64,000 nt of DNA, taken from assembly GCA_034440575.1 (NCBI GenBank), contig JAOTOL010001655.1, positions 2,461,001 through 2,525,000 of the forward strand, read 5' to 3'. Position 1 is the stretch's first letter. Each line of letters opens with the position of its first letter. The notes beneath the pieces were generated by a model that worked only from the letters and a program-made list of their open reading frames with translations, was not told the DNA's origin and did no database searches. A program made the position numbers and the translations under genes. Positions 47,212 to 57,412 of this stretch are shown piece by piece. Source of the DNA: Imbricaverruca yamaguchii (lineage: Eukaryota; Arthropoda; Thecostraca; Neoverrucidae).

Positions 47212-49101
47212 AAGCGAGCAAAAGAACTGGATTTAGCTAGAAACTGTAATTGAGACAGAAAAAAGTTCTTTAGTTTCTACAAGCTGAGTAAAGTTTCTAG
47301 CACAATTGGTCCACTGGAAGGAAACAGGACTACATTGGGTGAGGATAGTGAGATGGTTGGGCTGAGCAAGCAGTTTAAATCAGTGTTTACATTGGAAGAT
47401 ATGACCAATCTGCCAACCATACACCATAGTTCAGTGACATGTGATGTGACAAATGATGTTGATTTCATTGATAGTGATGTTGTTTATAATCATATCAGGA
47501 AAATAAAGCCAAACAAGGCAGCAGGACCTGATGATATTTATGCTAGGGTGTTGCAGAAAACTGAAAAGGAACTGGCATTTCCACTTAGTATAATATTTTG
47601 TATATCAGTTTCACAAAATGAAATTCCAACAGATTGGAAAAGGGCAAATGTAGTTCCTATTTTCAAGAAAGGAGAAAGAGGGAAAGTTGAAAACTATAGG
47701 CCAGTAAGTCTCACATCCCTAGCCTGCAAGGTACTCAAATCAATTATCAAGGATAGAATAGTTAGTTATCTGGAAGGTAGCAGATTGATTCAAGATACTC
47801 AACATGGGTTTAGAAAAGGACGATTGTGTCTCACAAATCTCCTGGACTTTTTGAACTTCGCCACAGAACAATTTGATCAGGGAAATCAGGTTCATGTAGC
47901 ATATCTTGACTTTAGTAAGGCCTTTGACAAGGTACCCCATAAATGGTTAATGATGCAGCTTTAGTCCCATGGTATTGCAAGTAGCATCTTAAAATGGATA
48001 GGGTTGTGACTTTCAGATAGACAGCAAAGAGTGATGCTAAATGGTAAAAAGTCATCATGACAAAATGTTCTTAGTGGAGTCCCCCAGGGGTCAGTACTGG
48101 GGCCACTACTGTTCATTATATTTGTAAATGACATTGAAAGTGGCCTAAGCAGTAAAGGTTTGAAATTTGAGGAAGATTTTAAGGTCTTTAGGGCAATAAC
48201 AGGTCAAGATGAGCATATCTTGCTGCAAAAAGACTTAGACAAACTTGTGAAGTGGTCAGAAGAATGGCAAATGAAATTTAATTTTGATAAGTGCAAAATC
48301 ATGCATGTAGGTAAGCAGCATATGAAGGCTCCATACTTGATGGATGGCCAAGTGCTATCAGTGACTCAACAGAAGAAGGATTTCAGTGTTATTCTAAACA
48401 CAAAACTGAGGGCATCAGAACAGACCAAGGAAGCCAGGAAGAAGGCACTGAGAATGCTCTGGGCAATAAATAGGAATGTATCATACAGAAGTGAGGAAGT
48501 GATCAGGAAGCTTTACTGTGCATATGTCAGGCCACATTTGGAATACTGCATCCAAGCTTGGTCTCCTAGCTATGAAAAAGATTGTTGGCTTTTAGAGAGA
48601 GTACAAAAGAGGGTTAATGGCTACAAAAATGGTTAATGGCATAAACAACCTGGCATATGAGGAAAGATTGAAGAAATTGAATGTTTTCACTTAGATATAG
48701 AAGGCTGAGATGAGATCTCATTGATGTCTTTAAATTTGTATGTGGTCTGGAGAGGGGATATCTTGGGGAAATGTTTGAATTGAACAGAAATGATGCAATT
48801 AGAGGTCATAAATTCAAAATTAAAGTTAACCAAAGCAGAACAAGGTTAAGGCAGACTTCCTTCACCTACAGGGTAGCAGAACACTGGAACCAGCTGCCAG
48901 AAAACATTGTCAGTAGCAGCACATTGAACATCTTTAAAAGCAGCATAGACAATCATTATAAGAATAGAGGGATTGCTTTTCAGTATTACAGGGAGGGCTG
49001 ATTGACAGATTTGGTGGGCAACTGGTTCAGTGTACAGAGTGCAACCAAGAAGGGCCCTTGTGGATCATAGTTGCACTAATATTTTGTCTTTATGTCTTTA
49101 T
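47212..49101 (+). mobile_element. LINE-A copy 3: CR1-like LINE, 5'-truncated
   Basis: A + strand copy that begins within the RT linker (aagcgagcaaaagaactgg) and ends with TGTCTTTATGTCTTTAT at 49085-49101, the same octamer-type tail as copies 1 and 2. No clear target duplication was found. A SINE inserted 20 bp after the tail. Confidence 0.9.
47335..49001 (+). pseudogene. LINE-A copy 3 reverse transcriptase, dead
   Basis: 47335-47964 carries AAGPDDIYARVLQK, PTDWKRANVVPIFKKGER, NYRPVSLTSLACKVLK and YLDFSKAFDKVPH. Three stops follow in quick succession (about 47962-48060) around LSGVPQGSVLGPLLF. The catalytic FADD is changed to FEED (KFEEDFKVF at about 48165). 48160-48636 and 48771-49001 hold the thumb and the C-terminal VAEHWNQLPENIV block. 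Confidence 0.9.
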
Positions 49102-49120
49102 TGCATGCACCCCCCATAGG

Positions 49121-49278
49121 GGGGACAAGTGGCCTAGGGGTAAGACGCTTGTCTCACGATCAAAAGGTGGGTTCAAACCTTACCTGTCGCTATTCTTTGC
49201 CCACCACCAATCGGCGTGAGAGTTTGGCGACACTACATGACTCAACAGTCAATGTGTCGTAAAAACCAATAACCCCCC
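49121..49278 (+). repeat. tRNA-derived SINE, family 1
   Basis: Carries GGCCTAGGGGTAAGACGCTT (A box), then gtgggttcaaaccttacc (B box) and the shared body. Flanked by cccccatagg at 49111-49120 and 49279-49288. Confidence 0.85.
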
Positions 49279-49288
49279 CCCCCATAGG

Positions 49289-50939
49289 CATACTGTTCAA
49301 TTTGGAAATGATTGATATTGCATTAGCAACACCAATAGTGTGCAAGTTTCCACCTGTGATTAGCTTGCTCCAACCATTACCTCTCCTAAGCCAGCATCAA
49401 TATCAATTGGCCATATTTGCCACAATATCATTAGCAAAAAGAGAAGAAGAAAAACAGAATCCCTACAACAAGTATGCTAGATACTAAGTGTCACATGATA
49501 ATATAGCAGCACCTACCATTTACTATTCCCACAACATCCATTCTCATTCTAAGATGCAAACCTCAGACAAATGAAATAAAAACAAACAAAAAACATTGGC
49601 CTCCTCCTACTGTCTGGCTTCACACATTGCCCTTCAAGACCATCAAGGCTGTCCATGGCTTGTGCTAGATAGTACATGAACATGATACAATCAAGAAAAA
49701 CTGCTCTTACCTTTGGGAACACCAATTTCATTCCATTGGCTGGTTAAAATCATTAAGCCAATCAGCTGTCTCTATACTGTCAGCTGGAGTTGACAAAAGA
49801 TCATTGCAGTGTATATAAACATTGCAACTAAATTTATATTTTCCTGGAGTTGGAGAAACTAGGCACCCTCTCTGCTCTGCATCCACCCCTGGTATATTCG
49901 TGAGTAGCATCCACTAAGCCTCTGACACACTGGGGTGGGCTCAATTGCCATTCCCCACGCGAGAACACTGCGGCAATGATCGGCGAACGCGGCACCTTCT
50001 GCGGCGAACGATGGGCGCATGCATTCCGACGTTGCTGCTCAAGTCTACCACGGACACAAACACTAAGCAACACCAACCAGTTAACTAACATTAAGCAGGC
50101 ACGACACCAGCACATGCCTCACACAAAATATCTGTGATGGCTTCTTCATCACCATCGTCGTCCACCGGACGGCCATACTGTCCTTCACATGCAGCGATGT
50201 GCACTAAATGTTATGCACCCAAAAGAAGTTCCAACTTAAAAAAGCAAACCTAATTGAGCCTAACTTTACAGAACTAGCTCCTTTGTTTACTTTATGCAGG
50301 TAAGATGTGTGGCGGTTTATCTTGTGAATGTCTGAAGGCATAATAATGCCCCAAATTGGAATTTGAGCTTGTTTTGAGGTGGTTCATCAGTGGAATGTGA
50401 CTATTTGCATTTGGTGTAACAAATCTTCTAAGAACAATTTTCTTTTATTCTATCCATTCCATCTTGTCTTATCATCAACTGCAAGGAAAGGAAAATATGA
50501 AGCAACCCCAGCTGGGATGGATTCTTCCTAACTCCCAGGTGTGGAAAATAATCATGGAAGGATTATTTTCATGCCAGTTTTGAGCCTCCATTATTGCCAA
50601 TTTTCTCCACTAGTGGTTCTGCTGAATTGTTATGCAGATGTCTGCATCCACTGGCTACTGCTATCATCTTTGGGGACCATAACTGTGGAATCATGGGTAC
50701 TCTAATCATGGATACAGTAAACATTGCAAAAGTATAGTTTTTATTTTATTTTATAAGTGAAACTTTGGCTCAGGTTAATATTTTTGCAACCTCTTTCATT
50801 ATCATCATGCATAACGTCCAGCCTTCATTTCATGGCGTTTCAAGCTATGGATCAATACCACATACTTACAGGTAACAGGTAGTCAGTGAATCAAGTGATG
50901 AGGGGTGAGAACAAACATGGGTAACATGGTCAATACAAG
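49289..50939. other. Non-coding stretch
   Basis: No gene recognised. Confidence 0.45.
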
Positions 50940-51299
50940 CTAGTGCTGACTCGGGGATGCCAACCATCGTAGCTCACCCATCCTACAGCCCCCGACACTC
51001 GCTGACTGTTTTATGTCAGCTGGAACACGACTCCAAATGGTCGACGATCGGAAGCGTACAGATCTAACAAGCTCCGTGTGCATCATTAGTGGCTGCAGGT
51101 GGTCGCTGCGGGCGCCGCGCGTGTCACGTCGCCCCGATATACCACTGCGGCAGTGTCGGGGGCGAGTGGACGGCGAGGTGAGCGATACGTCATCAGTAGG
51201 TCGCGTCCGATACCAGGCCATCAACAGTCGGCCATTTAGGATAACAGGAGAGCCGCTGCGTGACCGGGCCGCTCGTGGCAGTATGCAACACGAGCGCAA
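50940..51299 (-). mobile_element. Possible 3' fragment of a further LINE
   Basis: The minus-strand frame has HLQPLMMHTELVRSVRFRSS followed by TIWSRVPADIKQSASVGG. This resembles the W-N-x-L-P-x-x-I C-terminal signature of non-LTR reverse transcriptases. GC-rich compared with its flanks. It is too short to classify. Confidence 0.4.
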
Positions 51300-51394
51300 T
51301 TATTTTATGCTTTGGGAACTCGATGCCTTTGTGTGACCCCACATACACCATGCAGTATATTATATCTTGGAATACAAGTGATTCTATCACAGTG

Positions 51395-51846
51395 TGAAAA
51401 TATTGGCTTTTCGTTAGGTGTGAGATGTCGAAACGAGCACAGTAGGATGTCGAAATTTGTCATGAAATTAGTATCATTCCAAGTGCCTTTGATGCTTTTC
51501 AGACCTAAATTTGAGCCAATGTTTGCACCCTCATCGTTTGTTTTGATATTCAAATGTTAGGAAGAGCTATATTTGGGATAGGGAGATAAAAAATAATATA
51601 TACCCTGGTGATGTTCGCATTATGAATAATCCATTTACCTGAAATTGCATTGCCGAATATTCGTGTACCACCACCCCTTATCAAGAGCATGATCATGCTA
51701 CTTAACAAACGAGGTAATGCTAGAAATGAGACACTTCATAAGCACGCATCAAGAAGCAGGATGTCTATACTTCTTGGAGCAGGATGTCGATTGGGTGTTC
51801 AGAAAGTGGTAAATTCCACCCTATTTTGCGAATAATTTAACACTGT
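51395..51846 (+). repeat. About 450-bp dispersed repeat, copy 1
   Basis: Matches 56950-57412 over its length with scattered changes. Landmarks are gtgagatgtcgaaacgagca, gatattcaaatgttaggaag, tccatttacctgaaattgca and gcaggatgtcgat. A third, more diverged and shorter copy is at 61684-61932. No tRNA head, TIR or coding was recognised. Confidence 0.8.
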
Positions 51847-52138
51847 TCTATCAACAACCGTTTTGCTTCCACTGGGAGCCAAACCTAAATTTTAATCGAC
51901 CAGGAAGTGTAGCATAGCGGCGGCGCACCACAAGAGATGCGTGTGGTGCCCATAGCATGTTGCAGTCAAAAATCGTGTCCAACGCTGGGGGACGGCGACG
52001 GGTGGTTACTGGTGCCGCTAAGATTAGCACACGTCGCTCAGATGAACACGTCGCTAACGTTTTAGAACCAACGCAATGTCATTTATCAGGGTAGATCTTC
52101 ACAATTTTACCAGCAAACCATATTTGTTCGGCAGCTGG

Positions 52139-52423
52139 ATGACGATACTGGCATGGCTGAAGACGGCGGCGGCCGTCCCGACGGTGCGCGCCGTCACCGT
52201 TCGTGTGCTGTCCGCCCCGGCGTGGCCGGCCGGCCGCCGCCAGCTGCTGTCCAGCTGGCCGGCCGGCCGCCGCCAGCTGCGCACCAGCTGGCCGGCGCAG
52301 CAGCTGGCCGGTCTGCAGCGCAGGCTGGTGGACGCGCTGCGCCAACAGTCGCGCGCGCTGCTGCGCATCGCCGTGGTGCAGTGCGAGTTTGTGCTCATCT
52401 ACCGGACACGCCGGTCAATGCAG
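52139..52423 (+). CDS. STARD7: STARD7 homologue, exon 1 (mitochondrial leader)
   Basis: First coding exon, 95 codons, starting at ATG 52139. An in-frame ATG at 52076 would add 21 residues. Residues 1-64 contain no Asp or Glu but many Arg, Ala and Leu, as expected for a mitochondrial presequence; STARD7 delivers phosphatidylcholine to mitochondria. Residues 29-50 are two copies of an 11-residue unit (WPAGRRQLLSS, WPAGRRQLRTS). The end, VVQCEFVLIYRTRRSMQ, aligns without gaps with the same part of vertebrate STARD7. The donor is cag|gtgggc, phase 0. The strong GC content marks it out from its surroundings. The 5' UTR and promoter were not identified. Confidence 0.75.
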
Positions 52424-52988
52424 GTGGGCACCGGGTGCGGCTGATTGTTCGCACCGCACGACTGTTGAAGCTCTTCCGAACACGTTGCCAGTATACATGA
52501 GGTGGGCATAGCTGCGTTAATCATATGCAAGTCAATCTTCTGACTTTGGTAGTTAGAAGGTGTACTGCCGCGACGATGAGCCCCCGATGGTGATACATGT
52601 GTGACTCGGCCGAGTTAATAACATTGCTGTGGCTAAACATGTAGGCGTGAAGGAACGCAGCCACCTCTTAAGCATGCTACAGTACGATAATTCGGTGCTA
52701 TTTATGTGCGTTCACATCAGTGTCTTCAAAATCCTTCGTTCTTTGCTTTAGATATTATTTCTTCTTCGATCATTGCCGCCACTTCAGCAAACAGCAATGC
52801 CGTTTTGCATCGCTGTGCTATTTTGTTGTGCGACGCCCTATGTTTGTCCTGCGTTTTCTAGTCTATACTTGTGATGCCCGAGTAACTGTTTCGTCTTCAT
52901 GCCGACCATCGTTGATAAGAGTCTACCATAGCAGCTGAGCTGTGGTCCGATCCGTGCGCCGAGTGCAGCTGCTCTGTCCCGGCTGCAG

Positions 52989-53194
52989 CTGTTCGAGCTG
53001 TACTCCAGTCTGTACGACCGAGAGGCGCTGCTGGAGATGTTCCGGTCGGTCCGCCGCCTGCTGACTGCCAACGGTCGTCGGCTGCTGCTCAGCACCGCCT
53101 TGGTGGCTGGCAACAGCAGCGTGTGTGAATCTCTGCCGCCCGGCCAGAAGGACGCCGAGGCCACCGAACAAGGTCACATCAAACAGCACCAGCG
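52989..53194 (+). CDS. STARD7: STARD7 homologue, exon 2 (helical linker)
   Basis: Acceptor ggctgcag|ctg (phase 0), donor cagcg|gtacgt (phase 2). Sixty-eight codons begin LFELYSSLYDREALLEMFRS, which continues the exon 1 end (RRSMQ) in exact register with vertebrate STARD7. An earlier donor-like site, gaacaag|gtcaca, would leave a phase that does not fit exon 3. The segment is a helix-rich linker (residues 96-163) with one possible N-glycosylation sequon (NSS), which would be irrelevant in mitochondria or cytosol. Confidence 0.85.
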
Positions 53195-53478
53195 GTACGT
53201 GGCAGGGCGGCCAGGGACTAAGATCTCAAGCGTCAGTCATCTGGTGGACTGAAGTATGTTTTGTGTGCTTCATCGGAAATTAACCCCAGGTTAGTCAAGA
53301 GGCAAGAGATTCAAGGGATTGTCAACAGCAATGGGCATCTGATAGTACTCTCTGGAAGATGCTCTGCAGGACATTTTAATTTGCATTGGAAGTGGCTCCC
53401 AGACCAGAATTTTCTCTTCCGGAGTTGATTTTGATGGAACTTCACACCATGCAAATATCATTGTTACCAAGTTAAAAA

Positions 53479-53630
53479 GGGACAAGTAATCTAGGGGTTT
53501 ACCCGTCTCATGATCGAAAGATTGTGTGTTCGAGTCTCACCTGTCTCTACTCTTCGCCCGCGACCAATCGGCGTGAGAGATGGGCGACCCTACATGACTC
53601 AACGGTCGACGTGTCATATAACCAACAACC
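53479..53630 (+). repeat. tRNA-derived SINE, family 1, in STARD7 intron 2
   Basis: Head gtaatctaggggtttacccg, B box gtgttcgagtctcacc, then the conserved CTCTTCGCCCGCGACCAATC body and a CCAACAACC tail. The flanks (caagttaaaaa / caaagttcaaaa) give only a weak target duplication. Confidence 0.85.
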
Positions 53631-54378
53631 ACAAAGTTCAAAACTTATAATTGCAGGACGGATGATCATTCACTTGTTTGTCGCGTGGGATAACTCGTGA
53701 GTTACCTATCTTCGACATGTATGCAGTCACATTTTGCCAAGTCTCCCCTAACGATATTTCAGATCGTCATTTCTGTCATTTACAATTAATTTTCATGCCA
53801 TCCTGAGTTCCGATGTTTTCTTGATACCCCGACTCTACGAAATATGATCAGGGCACTATATTCTAAGCTCAGAACAACCCTCATCAGAACTTCTAAGATT
53901 TGTGGTTTCCTGAGAATTTGCAGTCACAACTTTTTTGAGATAGGAAAGGTCTCTTCATATTTGTGTCGACTTCTTGCTCAACCACCCTTTCCATACTACA
54001 CCCTGGGAAGCCTCCTCTTGGAGAACCCCGGATAAAATAAATTGTCCCATCCCCATGCAAATCCTGGTCTCCCCTGATATCTCATGTCAATGTATGTTGT
54101 AACTGGTTATCAGGTTGTGTGGACAATTTGGTCCACCTTATATGTGTGTGAATGTGGATTATTCGGTTCAAGGTCTTCCTTGGCATATCAGCTGGTGTCC
54201 GTGGCGCCCAGTCACATTTATTGATGACTCGTCGTAATAGCTTTATCCGGAGAAAGGTGGCGTCTGGTTGGTTGGGTTAGAGTCACCGCAGTCGCAAATG
54301 GCGCCATCTTGTCAAGATTCCCAGAAGACTCATGTATTCTTATCTCAAACGACTATTTGTTGATAATCTATGTGTTAA

Positions 54379-55771
54379 CACGCGCCTTAGGGTTGGGGGG
54401 GGGTGGCGAAATCCGCCCACCAGTCCGGTTGTTCGTAGATATCTCCAGATTTTACCGTCCGATGTACGCCATTGTTTGCGTACCTGCTTATAAATGACCG
54501 CCGCGTTGTTTAAACGAAGCAAAATTAAAATCGACCGAATTTTTTTTCGAGTTAGGGGTCACTAAAGTAAAAAAATTTGCTCAGTGCCAGACCGCAAATT
54601 TCGGCGCTGATGCGCTTCCCGTATATTTGCAAAAATGAAGTGTTCTTGGCAAAACTAGCAACTTGTTTGATGTATATTGTTATGCTATATTGTTTCAAAG
54701 TCATGTCATGTCACCGAGGTCAAGTCAGGTCAAGTTCATGACAGGTTAGCACATGCTTTGGAGGGGGGATGGCGAAATCAGCCCACCCCTGCGATTTTTC
54801 GTACATAACTTCATATTGTATCGTCCAATATACACCATTATTTACGTACCTACTTAGAAATGACCTGCGCATTGTTTGGAGTAAGAAAAATGAAAATCGG
54901 CCGAACAAATTTCAATTTAGGGGCCGTTAAAGTAAATTAAATTCGGAGCTCCAGACCACAAAAATCGGCGCTGATGCGCTTCCCGTATATTGGCAAAAGG
55001 GAAGTGTTCTTGACAACACTAGCGACTTGTTTTATGCATATTGTTATGCTATATAATTTAAGTCATGTTAGGTCGCCGAGGTCATGTCAGGTCAAGTTCA
55101 TGACAGGCTAATGGAACCAAACTTGGTCAACTAGAATGTTGTCATAAATGCAAATGACTGTCATGCAATTGATGTCACTTTGCATGCTACTCCCTATACA
55201 TCCCGAAATCTACTGTTTGCCATTTGTGGGAAACAGTAGGTCTTGGCTTGTCATTGTGAAATCTACTGTTTGAAATATATTGTGTGCCTAAGCATTTCCA
55301 TACTTTATTCATGTATTTCACTCCTTTGCGAAACCAATTGTGCTGAGCCGCCTAACGGATCAGTTGGGTGGGCAGCCCGGTTCCGGTAACTGGAGCAGGT
55401 AATGACCTGATAAAGTGCTCCTAGATAGGTGACCTGAGGTCAAATGGCGGATCTGGCATCTGTATTGTGTCATTAGTAATGTCCAAACCACCATTGATGC
55501 CAATTTTGGAGCATTTAAACACAATCACAGCGATCCATAACAATGACAAGCCAAGCCACGCAAAACCAGAAATTTTTGTTATTTTGACCTCATTTGACCT
55601 TGAAGATATTGACCTGTCATGAGATTTGTACACAACAGAGTTCACTATCGTGCCCATCCACCCTGCGAATTTTATTGCTCTAGCCTCAGTAGGAGCTGAG
55701 ATCTTAAGGGTGCGGAATCCGCCCCCCCCTCTCCAGTGCGCGTTATTTTCCGAGGCCCTCCAGGGCGCGTG
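54379..55771. mobile_element. Non-autonomous DNA-transposon-like element (TTAA flanks), copy 2, in STARD7 intron 2
   Basis: The same element as at 44877-46217: left end TTAACACGCGCCTTAGGG (54375 on), right end ccctccagggcgcgtgttaa (55756-55775), TTAA on both sides. The internal second terminus is degraded (ttagcacatgctttggaggg, 54746) at nearly the same spacing, 371 bp. Its right edge is 62 bp from STARD7 exon 3, so the remaining intron end must hold the branch point. Confidence 0.8.
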
Positions 55772-55837
55772 TTAATCTATCTCGCCTTCGCCTGAACAGT
55801 TTGTGAGCGCTTACCCTGTAACATGGCTGTTCTTCAG

Positions 55838-55934
55838 ACACGGCTACGAGAGGGAGTTTGAGCGCTTGGAGAAGCTCCGCGAAGAGAGTATCGTCTGCCC
55901 CGACTGCAGAAAGCGTCAGCTCATTGACAGAAAG
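55838..55934 (+). CDS. STARD7: STARD7 homologue, exon 3 (coiled segment and CPDC)
   Basis: Acceptor gttcttcag|a (completes the codon begun in exon 2, giving Arg 164), donor gacagaaag|gtactc, phase 0. Thirty-two codons: HGYEREFERLEKLREESIV, a charged helix, then CPDCRKRQLIDRK. The charged helix corresponds to the EMKRLEEM-type helix before the START domain in vertebrates. The C-x-x-C (residues 184 and 187) together with Cys in exon 4 looks like a small metal site; this is inferred. Confidence 0.8.
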
Positions 55935-56949
55935 GTACTCATTCTTGCTGACAGCTACCCCTGCAACGTGACCGGTCAGTGCTTCTCGGTTAACAAGTAA
56001 TTGGCGTTCTCGTGTTAACACAGGCACCCTGAAAAAGTGGTTTGGAAGCACGAAGTTATTTCCAGGTTTCGTTTTGTAGCCTCCATCTGTCCCTAACATC
56101 CACCCCATCCACTAACCACATATTGTTGAGCACACTATCCTTCTATTGCACCGTTTCCTGTAACTCGTCGCTCCATTGGTCCAGCAAACCAACCTTCGCG
56201 TATGGGCGCCATGTGGCCTATGCAGTCGGTGCGCCCCTAAGCTACACTAACGAACCAGCCATCCTCCCCGCGCCCCCGACCGTTTATTCTTGTTGTGTCT
56301 ACTTCGGTGCATGACCCGCTGCGTTTGGTAGTTACTTCGGCAGCGTGCCAAGACATGGGTCCCATGACAACTTCGCTGCCCTTGGGAATTGAACCCAATT
56401 TAGCTTCAGGCTTAATTACATGGCTGATTCATGTCCATGCTTTGGAGTCCCGTGATTTCGTCAAGTGAGTTATCGTGAACCATATATCCTGTCGATTAGT
56501 CCCTTCGATCTTAGTGTTGGAGGGAGGGCACTGAAATCAGACTGAAGCCGCGGCCTCACTCGCCCACGGGAGGCATGTGAGCTACGTGTAAAACTTCGCC
56601 GAGAGATATCGAATGCAGCAACGGCAAAACTGTAGATAACAACGGCTGCAACAACAGTAACGGTAACAACAACAACGGCAACAACAACAACGGCAACAAA
56701 ACAACAGCAGATTCTGTAGAGCGGAAATCTCAATCGGATACATGCATGAATACCTCTCACGTAATGGCGAAGATTCTGCTACATTTGCAAGTCTCTGTTG
56801 AAAACAACGATGGGCGTTAGTAGTAGTCTACTACCCAGCCGGCCAAGGGGGCCGCCAAGCAAACATTCTCAAAATCAAAGTTCTCAACATTTCCTACCTC
56901 ACCACCTCCATGTTATGTGATCAACATGGTCGATGCGCCCGAACAATGT

Positions 56950-57412
56950 TAAAATATTTATTTTTCGTTAAGTGTGAGATGTCGAAACGAGCACAGCAGG
57001 ATGTCGAAATTTGTCATGAAATTAGTGTCATTTCAAGTGCCTTTGATGTCTTTCAGACTTGGCTTGGATCCATTGTTTGTACCTTCATCAGTTGTCCTGA
57101 TATTCAAATGTTAGGAAGAGCTACATTCGGGATGGCGAGGAAAAATTAACCTATATACTGGTGATGCATGTCATATAACATTATGAATAATCCATTTACC
57201 TGAAATTGCATTGCGGAATATTCGTGTACCACCATCCCTTATCGAGAGCATGACCATGCTCCTTAACAAACGAGGTGATGTTAGAAAGGAGACGCGAAGA
57301 CTTCATAAGCACGCATTAGGAAGCAGGATGTCGATACTTTTTGGAGCAGGATGTCGATCGAGTGTTCAGAAAGTGGTAAATTCCACTCTATTTTGCAAAA
57401 AATTTAACACTG
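56950..57412 (+). repeat. About 450-bp dispersed repeat, copy 2, in STARD7 intron 3
   Basis: Partner of 51395-51846 in the same orientation. It ends next to gcgcccgaaagcccaaatag, a reverse-complement piece of the short repeat at 8951. Confidence 0.8.
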
